Assembly (NCBI GenBank): GCA_964247055.1 | Contig: OZ176051.1 | Location: forward strand, 3,224,001 to 3,288,000 | Length of the DNA: 64,000 nucleotides | Reading direction: 5' to 3' | From: Paragordius varius | Taxonomy: Eukaryota > Nematomorpha | Shown: positions 12,830 through 25,473 of the stretch, piece after piece | Numbering within the stretch: the stretch's first letter is position 1 | Layout: each line of letters starts with the position of its first letter | The notes under the pieces: model-generated | Told to the model about the DNA's origin: nothing | Databases searched by the model: none | Seen by the model: the letters and a program-made list of their open reading frames with translations, nothing else | Translations under genes and position numbers: made by a program

Positions 12830-13219
12830 TTAAACTTGTAGTAAATAATATAAGAATGTTTGAAGAGCGAATAATTTCATTATCTAAAAAGCTATGGTAC
12901 CGGGTTAAATATTTAAAATAATCCTAATATTTATAATTTTAACATACGTGAGTTGAGTTTTACTTCAATAAATGCATATTGGATTGGGTGTTTATTTTTT
13001 TGTTGCCTTAATCAATAAATTTTCATTGTAAAATTTCAAAATATTCCCCGCATAATTTGAATTGGGTGGTAAAAAAATGTTACATTCATAAGCAAAAGAC
13101 TTGACTTAAGTGTTTTTTTATCACCGATCTTTAAGTGTACACTTGCTGGCTTAAGTTAACTTGCTCATCTTGCCACGCTCGGCTTACAAGTCGAGTACGA
13201 CTTCTTTATCACACCACCC
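12830..13219 (-). mobile_element. GGTG family fragment, probably the end of copy 2
   Basis: Covers the last third of the consensus and ends TTTATCACACCACCCT. It starts about where copy 2 (8514-9271) stops in the consensus. Confidence 0.55.
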
Positions 13220-13350
13220 TTAATTTATATATTTGTTGTCTTTAAATATATTTGTTAAAAAAATCAAAATTTAAAAGCATGTATCCAAGTGTTAAGAAAA
13301 AAATAACGGCCAAAAAAATTTTTGTATCATGCACCTTAAAGGTTAAAGTA

Positions 13351-14129
13351 TGGGTGGGGAGATAAAAAGTCGCACTTGTAAGTCAAGCGTGGGAAGTCGA
13401 GCTTTACGTAAGCCAGCAAGTGTACACTTGAAGATCGGGAATAAAAAACACGTAAGTCAAGTTTTTTGCTCATGAATGTGACATTTTTTGCCATCCAATT
13501 CGAATTTCACGGAAATTATTTTAATCATTTTCAGCCAAAATTTATGAAATAAGGCACAAAAAGATAAACAATCAATCATTTATTGAATTTTTTCAAACTA
13601 AATGGCACGTATCTTATTTAATATAGATTTTTTTAATTATTCAGCCCGGTAACTAAAATTTTTAAGTTGATGAAACCATTCGCCCTTTAAACACTCTCTA
13701 TTGTTTTACACACTACTCATTTTGTTAGATGTGCAAATATAATGGGAATATGTTTATGCAATATAACATATTATAATTAATTGATTATCAATATTCGAAA
13801 AAAATTTATTATAAAACTCTTTACATGTTTTAATGTTGAAGTGATCTTTAGCGTTTATCATTTTACATAAAACGAAGATTTGAAAATTTTAAACAAGATT
13901 AATATCAAATTAATTTTAAGTTTTCGTGAAAATTGTTTTTGTGGGTTTACGGAATCAATTAATTTAGCTTTATCCTATGTGCATTGTTCTTAAATAATAC
14001 AGGGTTTTTTCTATAAATTTAGCCCCTTTTGTATCCACTCAATTTGATTAGGTTAATTAGCCAAAAATTATCAAATAAACAGTTTATAGCATTAACAAAG
14101 GTTTTAATTACATAAAAACTCTAAATTAT
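13351..14129 (+). mobile_element. GGTG family copy 6, left part (split element)
   Basis: Starts TGGGTGGGGAGATAAAAAGT and follows the consensus until CTAAATTATT at 14129. The consensus resumes at about 22596. The 8.5 kb between is filled by a Gypsy fossil with its own insertions. Confidence 0.7.
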
Positions 14130-14335
14130 TGTTTTAAGCGAGAGAAGAACAGTAAAGTTAAGATAATTTATTTAAGTGTACAGTAAAATAAAATTAAAGT
14201 AATAATGTGTGTGTGTAATAGATAATTTTCCGTTTATATATCTACTATAAAAGTAAATATTGTATGCGTTGCTATAATAAATTTGCGTTTCTATACAATT
14301 GGTGCTTTTAAATGTATTAAAATTATATATATAAC

Positions 14336-17300
14336 TAGGGTGACCAGACGTCCCCCTTTTGGCGGGACAGTCCCGCTTTTTCACACTTTGTCCCGCGTCC
14401 CGCTACGTTTCTGAAATCCGATATATATTAAATTTTTTATAAAAAAATTATTTTTTTATCATTAGTTTTCTTTAAAATCTATATCATTTTTAAATTAAAA
14501 TTTTTTATTTTTAAATCAAAATATTTATTTTTTAGAATTTATATCATATGATTATACATGCTTCCTACTCCTACTGCCAACATTATCAAAAAGGCAAATT
14601 TTTACAACAAATTGGTATATACGTTTACTTCAGAAAATTAAGGTAATAAAATATTTTTTATACTAATATTAGTTTAAAAATATGAGTACAAAAAGAGGTT
14701 GTAAATTCAACGATGAATTTATGAAAAATAATCTTTTATCAAAAAATGAAGAATGAATCATTTGTTAAATGTTCTTTATTCGAGGGGGAATTCATCCTAG
14801 CACATGGCGGCAAGAATGATATTACAAAGCATATGGAAACACAGAAACATAAAAAATGTTTAGATATTGCGGCATCATGTTACAAAATGTGCAATTTTTA
14901 TCGAAAAACCGCTTTTGGAGAGGAAGAAAAGAATTTAGCACTAGCCGGGCGTTTTATTATTTCACGCCGTTAATCACAATCATTCTTTTAGATTTATGGA
15001 TTGTACCTCACAAGTTATTCGTACCTTATTTAATAAAAAATTTACATGTGCCCGTACAAAGGGTAAAGCCATTGTATTTAATGTCCTTTCGCCACATGCA
15101 TTTTGTGAAATACAAAAAGATTTGCTGAAAATTAATTTCATATCGCTATGCTCTGATGCATCAAATCACAAGGAAACAAAATTATTTCCCACTTTAATAC
15201 AATATTTTGATCTAGAAACCGGATTAAAAATTAAAATTTTATTTTTTATTTCCCTACCCGGTGATAATTACAACATAATTTTTACTTCAATAATGAATAT
15301 TCTAGAAAAAAATAATTTAAAAGACAAAATCGTAGCATATTGCGCTGACAACACCAATACGAACTTCGGTGGATAATCAAAGAGGGGAATAAAAAATATT
15401 TTTTCATAAATTTGCAGATAATTTTAATCAAAACATTATTGGCGTTGGGTGTGCAGCGCATATAATACACAACGCTATTTAAACAGCTGCTGATTTGCTA
15501 CCTCTAGATGTGGAATATGTAGTTGTTAATATATATTCTTATTTTTATAACGGTACGCATTGAAACGCTTAAGGAATTCTGTGAAAATGCAGAAGTTTAA
15601 TATCAAAAAATGCTTATAGCTATCGAAAGAATTTTAAAAATGTATGATCCTTTAAAATCCTATTTTTTATCACAGGACAAATGTCCTATGGAATTGAAAG
15701 TGATTGTTCAAAAATATGGTTAGAGTTCCTACATAATCAAGCTTCTCTATTTCAAAATGTTATTAAATTGATAAAAGGTGACAAAATTTTGGCAATCGAA
15801 GTAGCCAATGAAGTTAGTAATTTAAAATTCCAATGTCAAAAAAGGTTAGTAAATAATTTTATACCATTAACCATCCGCAATATTATAAATAATATAGAAA
15901 AACAAGGCCTAATAAATCGCCAAGATATCCTGTACATTATAAAAATGTTGTATACAAACTATAAAGATTATTTGGAAGACTGGACGGTGCAATTCAATGA
16001 AAATAATCATTTTCATTGGATAACATTAAAACCAGAATTTAATTGGTGCGATGTTCAAAAATCATTTGATTACATCTGCATCTCCAAAAATTCCCAAAAA
16101 AAACTTAAATTATGGCAACAGAAAAAAATACAGTAGAAAAGAAATGTAGAAATATTTCATCATTTTGAAAAAACAAACTATGTTCCATACAGTAATATTT
16201 TAAAAATTGTGGAATTTGCACTATATTTACCTTGAACAAACGCTGCTTCTGAGCACGCTTTTTTCCACAGTAAATCAGGTGTGACATCGGAAAAATTGAA
16301 TTTAAATATTGAAACTTTAAGGGCCATTTTTATCTATCAAATATAATTTGACAAATTCTTGTGAAGACTTCTACAATAATATTTTGTAAAATGATGACAA
16401 TCTGCTAAAACGCATCACTCAAATAAAAAATATACCAAAGAATAAAATATTTTTTTATACTTATAAATTTTTGTGATAAAATAAAAAAATTACTTTCAAA
16501 ATATATAAGTCTTCATAATGATTTGTCAAATTATATTTGAACACATAAAATGGCCTTTAAAGTTTCAACATTAAAATTTGATTTTTCCGTGTCCACACTT
16601 GATGTACTGCGGAAAAACGCGTTTGATAGCAGTGGTTCCAGGTAAAATGCAAATTCTACAATTTTTAAAATATTCTTGTATGGAATATATTTTGTTTAAA
16701 AATGATTATTTCAAACCATTCCTATTTTATTGTATTTTTTTTGTTGTCCACAATTTAAGTTTTCATTATCAATATATTTATTTAATAATGATACTTCAGA
16801 AAAAAGTGTCTTTGAATTGCACCGTCTTGTCTTCCAAATAACCTTTTCAGTTATAAAACATTTTTATCAGGCTATTCATTGAACCTTGTTTTTCAGGATT
16901 TATAATATTGCGATTAGGTAATGGTATAAAATTATTTTCTAACCTTTCTTGACTTGTAATTTTAGATATTTGTCCTGTGATAAAAAATAGAATTCTAGGC
17001 GATCATACATTTCTTAATTCAGCTGGCAAAAGAGCTAACCAACGAGTTCTACAACCAAGCATTTTAACAACTACATTTTCCAAATCCAGTGGTAACAAAT
17101 CGGGTGCTGCTTGAATAGCGTTGTGTATCCGCCAATAATGTTTTGATAATGATTATTCGATAAATTATTGAAAATATTTTTTTGTGCCGCTCCTTGCATT
17201 TCCACCCAGGCCACTTTGCGATGATTTTGTCTTTTAAATTATTTTTTCCCAGAATATTCATCATTGAAGTAAAATTTATGTCAGAATTTTCACTGGGTAG

Positions 17301-17628
17301 TGAATGAGAGTGGGAAATAATTTTGTGCATCAGAATACAGCGATATGAAATTTATTTTCTGCAAATCTTTTTCTATTTCAGAAAATGCATGTGGTGAAAG
17401 GATATTGCATACAATCGCTGCACCCTTTGTTCGCGCACATGTAAATTATCGAATAAGGTACGAATAACCTGAGACTAAGGAATAAAATATTTTTTTATAT
17501 TTATAATGTATTTGTGTTAAAAATAAATAAATATAATAAATTTTTTGTATAAAATTTTTTGGTTGCACCCCCATGCCCCCCTTCTCAGATATGTCCCGCT
17601 TTTTCCTTCAAAAAATCTGGTCACCCTA
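14336..17628 (+). mobile_element. hAT transposon copy B, both ends and target duplication present
   Basis: Terminal repeats TAGGGTGACCAGA (14336) and TCTGGTCACCCTA (ending 17628) are flanked by the perfect 8-bp duplication TATATAAC at 14328-14335 and 17629-17636. The plus-strand transposase runs from about 14676 to 16270 with the same BED finger, 'DASNHKETKLFPTL' and C-terminal blocks as copy A, but with stops and frame changes. From about 16300 to 17470 the sequence is an inverted partial copy of the transposase's later half and 3' UTR, so the element is partly palindromic. The last 150 bp return to a normal 3' end. Because the ends match, it moved as one unit after the inversion-duplication or gained it afterwards. 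Confidence 0.9.
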
Positions 17629-20509
17629 TATATAACATATCTTCCCCCTCATGTCCCAAATCTCTAGGGGGCTTTCCTGGTAGTGGTCGGATACCGCCTA
17701 CTGTTTGTTGGGTAGGAGGTATTATCTCCGGTCATTGCAGGTTTCTTCGATGACTCGGAATAATCGCTATCCGGCTCTTGGGTGGTATCTAGCTTGCCTG
17801 TTTCCCCATTAATTTTGTCCTTATACCCTAGCTTGTCGGAACCCATTGTTGGATTGTCATTGATTCTTCTACTATCACCCTCATCTAGCTGATCCTTGTT
17901 CGTTTTACCAACTCTGATTAACCCATTATAATCTAACTTGTGAGTGCCCATGTCAGTTGTTGTACCTTCTCGTATGACCGTCACCACCGCTGTCCGAAAA
18001 TCCCCGGTTTCTTGGTTGACTAGCATGTTTCTTTACTACCTTTTCGTCATGCCTCACGTGGTATGACAACCACCATTCTATCCAAAACGACTCCTTCCCT
18101 CCATCCAGGACTAATTGTTTTTGATGTATTTTTCTCTCCTTTCTTATTGGTATGTCCGGGCTATCTAAAAATTCCGTTAGTGTCGTTTTCAACAAAGTTA
18201 GTGGACTATTAATCGTAAGTTTTATGAATAGATGAGCTGGATATATTTTGATGGAGGAATGGGGGGTTCTATACGCCCACAAGGTTTAGTTGAGTCGTCG
18301 GTCGGTGTCTAGTAAGTTGCCGGTTTTTTTTCATCGCTTAGTAATTTAAAGTATAAATGGTCCTCTCTACTAAACCGTTGATCTGTGGATGGTATGGTAC
18401 TGACGTGACGTGTTTAATATTTGAGCATGCCAGAGTTTTTTCAATCTTAAATGATTTAAAATAGAGCGCGTTGTCTGTTATTATCATCTTGGGGTCCCAA
18501 AACTGCTAAACATTTTTCCAAAAATTAATTTAAATATATTTGTAGTATTAACCGTTTTTGTACTTTCCACTTCAACCCATCGTGTACAGTGATCAATTAA
18601 TACCATCCCATATGCATTATATACGGGGCTGGCAATATCTAGGTGTGGTCGCTCTCATTTGTTGGTGTTTTGATTCCACTTATATGTTGGGTTTTCTGGT
18701 ATATTTGGACGTCGTGTTTGACATTTTTTATCATTTTCAATGTTTTGTTTTTACTTTGGGACGGTTTTATACTATTTTCCGAAATAATGTCTCCTAAGTA
18801 TTCTACGGTGAAACAATTTAAACTTATCTCTTAATTTTAGGCCAATACTTTAAATTTGTTTTGGCACCTCAAGTGAATTTTTAAAATGTTCTCTATCTGT
18901 TTCGCCGAGAACAATTACATCATCTAAATACACGGCTACCCCCTTACAATTTCAAAATAACTTGTTCATAATTTGTTGGAAAAAACTGGGGGCACATTAG
19001 GCCGAATGGCATGCGTTTAAACTAGAAAAAACCATATGCATTGATATAGTCAACAAGTTTTGGCTTCCCGTAACTATGGATATTTGTAGATAAGCGTCCT
19101 TGAGCTCGAGTGTTGAGAATGTTTTACAGCAAATACGAGCAATCAGGTCATTAAACGCTGGAATTATGTACTGGGCTACTCTGTTAAGGGGGTTATTACT
19201 TCCTTCAAAATCGGCACATATTATTCTAACTTGCCCAATTCGGTTTTAGGACATCTACCGTTGGGCTTGCCAAATTTATGCGAGTTTGTGTCGGGTCGAC
19301 AGGTTTTTCAAGATCTACAAGTCTTTTTATCTCCAACTCAACCTTATCAACAAGTACTAACGGCATTTGGCTTGGTGAAATTTTTCCCCTATTATTGTCT
19401 AGATATATTTTAAATGGGCTGCCTCGAGCCCTTTTGAAAATAATTTAGAAAATTTGTCATATATGTTATATTCACATAACGAATTTATTTTGACATTTTC
19501 AGGAAATTAGATTTAAGTCGACCCAGTCCATTCCAAAAATAGGAAGTAGGTTGTGTACAATTGGTGTTTTATATCGTTTACTTGTATTTCAACGGAACAT
19601 TTCCCTAATATATGTACTCTATTATGCTTATATGTTTGAATAATAACATTATTATTGTCAATCGCTGTTATATTAGGTTTATCTACTTTTACCCAGTTCT
19701 GGACATTTAATTGAAATGTCCGACCCGTTATCTAAAATCATTTCGATTTCTATATTTTTTATTTTTGGACAAATTTTGGGTTTTTTATTATTATTACGAT
19801 ATGCGTAAACTTTTAAATTTACCTGGAATACTGTCGTGAAATGATTCGTTTGTTGATATTTATAACATACGGACATTGACCCAACCTATGATTTCTGCCA
19901 CATTTTCGACAGTTTCGCCGGGGATCATGGAGGGAGGTAGTAAATTCGCGGCTGGTTTTATGTTTATTACTATTGACATTTGATTTGTTAATCGCTGTCT
20001 ATTTGGATCTCTTCTGAATCTCTATTGTGGGTATTGTTATTGTGGTACGCATTATTTTATTTAGCGTCAACACCTCCAAACTAGCGATACCGCGCTTTTT
20101 CGGGCGATAAGGCGATCTTTGCGACTGTATTAAGAGATCCGGATTCCCGTTTTTGAAGGCTACTGGGAATCGTGTGAATAATTCCAGCTCCACAGCTTGT
20201 TCGTTCAATCTTGGGATGAGCACATCGCGTATGTGTTTATCGATGTTAGTAAAACTGGCAGTGCATTGCCATTTGTTCCACTTAGGGTGAAAAATCAGTG
20301 AAGCTCTCAGCGCTTTCCCTCCTCATTTTTATGAATTTAAAACGTGATGAAAAAATATTGAAGGGGGAAAATATTTTTAAACTTGCATTGAGTTCTTCCC
20401 ACGGTATAGTGGTAATCAATTTTGGATAGAAATAGTTTTCAATTTTGTGCACGAATCTCACCAAACGCCAATAAGCAGGCTCTTATATTCTTAACAGTTA
20501 CTGGCAAAC

Positions 20510-22534
20510 TCTATACGGAGAGATATATTTTAATGTATAAGATATCTATATGAAAAATGGAAAATGCTGGGTTTGTGATCTGTTTCCGGAAAACTGGTAG
20601 ACCCATTCAAATCCAAATGTCGAAAAATATAATCATTGATGAATGCCCCAATAGCTTCGCCCTTTTTTAAATTACCTAGTTCTGGCCCACCCCGTGTAAA
20701 AAACGGGTTTTTTTTGAAAGCAGAAGTCCATAAAAATCGTGAATTTGACAAATATCCGGAAAACGTGTTGGACCGTTCGATTTCAAATATATTTTTTTTT
20801 ACTTTTTTCGATTGCGCCGAACATAGTCGGCTCGCTTTTTTAATTTAGACCTTTTTACCCGCTCCCTCCGTAAAATGCCATTTTTTTTCAAAAAAATTAA
20901 GTCCACAAAAACAATTTTTTTAATCTATTTTTCGCCCAAGGTATGAGGCCGTAAAAATTCAATAATACAGGTATTCCTTGTTAAAGGCAAAAATTTTAGT
21001 CGAGCGTTTCTTTTTTATTGGCTGCCGGGTAAGGAGATCCCGCTAAAAACTGACTGTCATATCGAAATAGCGTGCTTTTCGCGCTAAATTTCAGAAAACC
21101 TATCAAACCAATGAGTTCAATAGCTGCTTAAAATAATTGCCGTAACGAGGAAAAAATTTAGGTCGTGCGGTTTTTTACATTAGCCCTCAATTAGGCCCTT
21201 TACGCCCTGAAAAATGCGCCATAGAATGATTTTTTAGTTTTGAGGCAATCAAAAACTAATGAGAACATTTGGAACAATCATGATTCCAGGTATTCTCCGT
21301 AAAAAGGCAAAAATTTTAATCAAGCGCTTTTTTGTAACAGCCTCTGGGTAGGGAGGTACCCGCCTAAAACTGCGCCACCATATGGAAATTGCGTTGTTTA
21401 GGAGTTAAGGCAAAAATTAAGTCGAGCGGTTATAGGCCCTTGCCCAGAAAAAGGAGCCACTGCAGAATGACTTTTTGGTTTTGAGGTAATTTTTCGAAAA
21501 TCTCACGAGAGCAGATGGAATTAATCATGATTTCAAATATTACCCGAATTAAAGCAAGAATTCGAATCCAGCGTTTTTTTTTATTTTGCCCCTGGTTAGG
21601 GGGGTAGCCGCGTAAAACGGCATCACCATATCGATACAGCACTTTGGGCCAAATTTCAGAAAACCTATGAGACAAATAGGAACATTTGAAATCCTAGATA
21701 ATTGATATTCCCCTTATAAAGGCATAGATTTTGCCTAACACTTTTTATACCTGCCCCTAGGTAAGGAGCTACCCGCAAAAACTGCGCCACTATATAGAAA
21801 TTGTGTTGTTTTGGAGCTAATTTCAGAAAATTTATGAAGCTGAGCTTATTAAAAGCTTAATGTATTACCCGTAACTATGTAAAAATTAAAGTCAGGCTTT
21901 TTTTATTAGCCGTTAATTAATTTGGGGCCTCTATACCTTTAAAATACGCCATCATATAATGATTAGTTGGTGTTGAGGTATTTTTTCGAATCACCCATGA
22001 GATGATGGTATCAAAGATGATTCCAAATATTTGACCTATAAAGGCAAAGAATTTAACTCAGTGCTTTTTCCATATAGGTATATGGGTAGGAATATACCGG
22101 TTCAAAACTGAGACGCCATACAAAAATGGCGTGGTTTTGGAGCTAATTTTAAAAAAATTATACGAGTTCAGTCAAACACATTTCTGGGGAATTTGTATGA
22201 TATCATTCTTTCCTTTAAAAAGGGACCACAAATTATTTACTTTTTATATCCCTTGATCCTGTGTGAACACAATTTCAAGTAACCATGATTTCGTAAAACG
22301 AAAATAAAATAAATCCAATGATAGTTGAATATTAACTTTGATAAGGGACAGTTTAAATATGATCATTTTCGTGTAAATATATTTGAGTCTATGCAAAAAC
22401 CCGTAAAAGAATAACTAAAGACATTCTTTGTATTTAATATGTTTTTTTATTATTTTTTTCTTCATAACCTCTATCATGCAAATTATTAAAATTATCGGAA
22501 CTGCGTCACAACGAAGCGTGACAGGGCCAGCTAG
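20510..22534 (+). mobile_element. Non-autonomous Helitron-like element with internal degenerate tandem repeats
   Basis: The 3' end GAAGCGTGACAGGGCCAGCTAG is followed by T and has a short GTCAC/GTGAC hairpin before CTAG, as in Helitrons. A second copy of this end lies at 33640-33688. The proposed 5' end TCTATACGGAG at 20510 is where gag similarity of the surrounding Gypsy fossil stops; similarity returns right after 22534. The interior (about 20950-22170) holds roughly 280-bp degenerate repeats with recurring words 'GGCAAAAATTTTAGTCGAGCG', 'GGTAGGGAGGTACCCG', 'AAACTGCGCCACCATAT'. The same words occur next to the Rep-coding Helitron at about 43010-43200, which is therefore the likely parent family. 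Confidence 0.6.
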
Positions 22535-22595
22535 TATTCGATAAAATTCAAATTTGGATTGAATGTATTAAGATTCAATCGTTCCATGGCCGCGC

Positions 22596-22813
22596 CACTG
22601 TTGTTTCCAAAATAATTTTATCCACATTTTTAAATCTGCATTGACCTACATTATACTTGCAAAATCTTTAAGTTTTCCTTGATCACATGATAATGTATCA
22701 CCTTTGTATCAAGTTTTCTTGCTTAACTTTCTAATAAATATTTTTATCACATGAAAGCAAGCCATGACTTGAAAAACTTGCAAGTCAAGTTAAAAAATTT
22801 ATCACCTTACCCT
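22596..22813 (+). mobile_element. GGTG family copy 6, right part
   Basis: Continues the consensus from the point lost at 14129 and ends AATTTATCACCTTACCCT. Same orientation as 13351-14129, so the two are most simply one element split by insertion. Confidence 0.7.
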
Positions 22814-23121
22814 AAAATTTAAATTTTTTTAATATTGATTTGCTTTTCGTTATATGTATATGATACATTTTAAGGATGTTTTTAAAAAAGCATATAGCTT
22901 TCACCAAAAAAAATAATTAAATAAATGTGCGCAAACTTCATTTTCTGATTCGGAGCATTTATCACAATGCAAAAAACTTTTTTAATACTTCGATTCAAAT
23001 TAGGATATCCAGTGACTTCAGACTATATTTTATTGACATTTTTAGAAAACTACAGAAAGAAACGGTTCTAATATAATTTGTTTATCTGTATCTATATATT
23101 TATAAAAATAAGAGGTGTGAG

Positions 23122-23688
23122 TAAGGTTGTGCATTTAATAGCTTTTTCAAAAAAGTACGGTCAACCCAGTCAGACCATGGTCATGACCACTGTCATAATC
23201 ACTTTTACTTAAGTAAATATCATGCGATATTGGATTGTGAAAATAATGTTCGAAAGACACTTCTGTTTATTAATAATGTCATGTTTCTTAAAAGTTTGTA
23301 TGATACATTTGATATTTATTATTTACAAATATTTTCAATCAAATTTAATTAAAATTTTGTTTTCAAATAAATTATGTCACATGTTTGCGGCCTTCTGAAT
23401 CTTCAAATTAACTTTTAATACTAGATATTTTAAATAAAATTTTACCTAGCTTGTTTTACACTATGCTAAAATGCTAACGTTTTAAGGATGCATGTTTAAT
23501 AATTTTATATTGTTAAATAAGCATATTTAAATATTTAATTTATATTTAATAAAAAATAAATAAAAAAATCTTACTATCTCTCTTCCTGAAAAAATTTACC
23601 AGCAATTTCAAAAAACATCTCTATTTTAGATGACCATGGTCAAAAAAATAGTCACTGACCTGGTCATGACTTGGTCAGCACAACCCTA
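23122..23688. mobile_element. Non-autonomous hAT element with perfect target duplication
   Basis: Ends TAAGGTTGTGC and GCACAACCCTA, flanked on both sides by GGTGTGAG (23114-23121 and 23689-23696). Subterminal GACCATGGTCAT and TGGTCATGAC words occur near both ends. There is no coding frame in the 567 bp. Confidence 0.85.
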
Positions 23689-23759
23689 GGTGTGAGCTAT
23701 GAGCAAGGCTTGAAAAAACCGATAATCCCGTTCCGATTTTAAAGTAAAATTTATTTTAT

Positions 23760-24310
23760 AATTTATTATAATATACGCCAACAGTAACTAAGCCCTCTTT
23801 TGAATTAGGCCCTGATTTTTGTTCCACCCCGTGATGGGTTTTTTAAACAAAAACTGATTTTGAAGCACGTTCCCAAAAAACTTGTGGGCGGAATTCAATA
23901 GTGAACTTTTTATAAAGTTTACAAAGGCGTCGAGGGTGACTAGGCCCTTTTTGAAATTGGCCCTTCAGTTCCACCCCGCCCATCTAAAAATGAGTTTTTT
24001 GAACAAAATTAGTTTAAGTGCGCATTCGCTTTCAATAGCGTACTTTTTTTATTATATAACTGCCGAAAGTGGCTAAGCCCTAGTTTTAAATTAGCCCCGT
24101 TCATTTTCACAAAAATAGTGGCTTTAAAGCAATTTTCCGTAAAACATATTCATAATTTAAAATTAGAAATATAGATGCCACGCTGACAACTGAATCTTAA
24201 TTTTACTTCTGTTAAATCTCACCCATGAAAAGAAGTTTTCCATAAAAGTGACTTTAAAGCATTTTACCGCAAAACATATCACACCTTTAACAATGAGACT
24301 AAATAAAAAT
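23760..24310. repeat. Degenerate tandem repeat block related to Helitron interior
   Basis: About three imperfect units of roughly 160-170 bp share 'GTGACTAGGCCCTTTTTGAA', 'GTTCCACCCCG' and 'TTTTTTGAACAAAA'. Similar wording occurs at about 20660-20730 inside the Helitron-like element. No open reading frame has family resemblance. Confidence 0.5.
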
Positions 24311-24599
24311 GTAAAGACCAATACTAAGCTTTATTTGATAATCGGATATAAAAAATGCATCCATCTAGTTACATATGTTTGCACTCTACGAATTTTGAAA
24401 TTACTCTCTTTAATATACTTTAATCTATTAAATTCAGGAATTTTCAGCATTTTTTTAAACACAGAAAATACTGTTCCCACGAATTTTAACCGAGCGCAAT
24501 TTTAAAAATGGTTTTTGGATTAGGCTTCACCCGATGCGTATTTAACAGATTATTTTTTTAACCGTATTAATTCATGATATTTTGGTGTTTTATACCCCA

Positions 24600-25450
24600 G
24601 GTCCATTTAAATTTAAATATCTTTAATAATGTAATAACAGTTGTTATATCCGTAAGATAAATATAAACGAAAATTAAGAAAATTAACTGAAAATATATTT
24701 ATAAACTGAAATTATAAATGATATGTGAAACCCTTTTGTCAATAGTAATCGTAGACTAGTTTCGTGCTTATTAGCACTCATCAGTACGACACAACCATTA
24801 GACTTGGGGTTTTCACATAACGATTTCGTATATATATATATATATATATATATACAACTTTGCAATTTTGTTATAAAAGCAGTTGGTTATACGTTAAATT
24901 AAATTTAATTTATATTGAAATTTAACTGAAAATTTGAAAATAAAATGAAAATTAAAACTAGGTTTTAGATTTAGAATATAGCTACTTACGGATTTTATAG
25001 AAATCAATTAAAAAACTAATCTATGTTGTTAAGAAACATAAGATAAAGATTATATTTTGGTAAATGACGGATTGATTATGTTTTGTAAAAACATTAAAAT
25101 CTAGGGTTAAACCTAGTGTTGATCTTCAGTTTATTTTCAAATTTTCAATTTAATTTTCATGAATGTCAATTAAATTTAATTTAAATTCGTATAACCGACT
25201 GCATTCATACCAATGCAAAAATCGATATATATACGAAATCGATATCCAAGTCTAAAAATTGTGTACTGATGAGTGCTAATAAGCTTACTATTGACAAAAG
25301 GGTCTCACATATCATTTATAATTTCAGTTTATAAATATAATTTTCAATTAATTTTCTATTTGATTTTCGTTTATTATTATCGTACAGATTTAACAACTGT
25401 TATCTTTAAAAATAGTTTTAGCATTGATCCAAATTTAAAAAATGCATTAT
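24600..25450. repeat. Large inverted repeat, Penelope-like terminal sequence
   Basis: The left arm (from about 24600) and right arm (to about 25450) are inverted copies, sharing TAACAGTTGTTA, TATTTATAAACTGAAATTAT, TGATGAGTGCTAATAAG and the GTATAACCGACTG-type block. The centre is near 25010. The arms contain a hammerhead core (intact in the left arm only) and an (AT)n run at about 24829-24854. No reverse transcriptase is present. The resemblance to Penelope-like element ends is inferred from the ribozyme motif. Confidence 0.6.
24752..24806 (-). ncRNA. Hammerhead ribozyme motif
   Basis: Minus strand: CTGATGAG, then stem II GTGCT-AATA-AGCAC (5 bp closed by a tetraloop), then GAAAC. A GTC cleavage triplet lies at 24803-24801, so stem III (GTC/GAAAC side) has about 3 bp. 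Stem I is weak. Short-stem-III hammerheads of this form are known from Penelope-like retroelements. The right arm copy at about 25265 has lost the GAAAC part. Confidence 0.7.
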
Positions 25451-25473
25451 TTAGCCCGTAAAGGGGTGGATAA

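Larger units (their letters stand above)
14130..22595 (-). mobile_element. Ty3/Gypsy LTR retrotransposon fossil with two nested insertions
   Basis: An old, heavily broken element (well over five breaks) on the minus strand. Recognisable parts are: a 3' LTR-like end (TG...CA) at about 14130-14335, continuing for a few bases beyond the hAT at 17637; integrase traces at about 18000-18650 (an 'AYRTPHSS' motif); reverse transcriptase at about 18850-19480 (a 'VYLDD' motif); protease at about 19690-19750; a CCHC zinc knuckle near 19890; and gag at about 19990-20509 and 22535-22595. A purine-rich tract lies next to the LTR start. A hAT (14336-17628) sits in the LTR and a Helitron-like element (20510-22534) sits in gag. 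The gag resembles that of the young element at 49477-56136, so the two are relatives. No 5' LTR is seen. Confidence 0.75.

Noticed and set aside
17064-17330. Minus-strand frame as a separate gene
   Set aside because: It is part of the inverted transposase copy inside hAT copy B.
25255-25300. Hammerhead in the right arm of the inverted repeat
   Set aside because: The GAAAC half of the core is missing.
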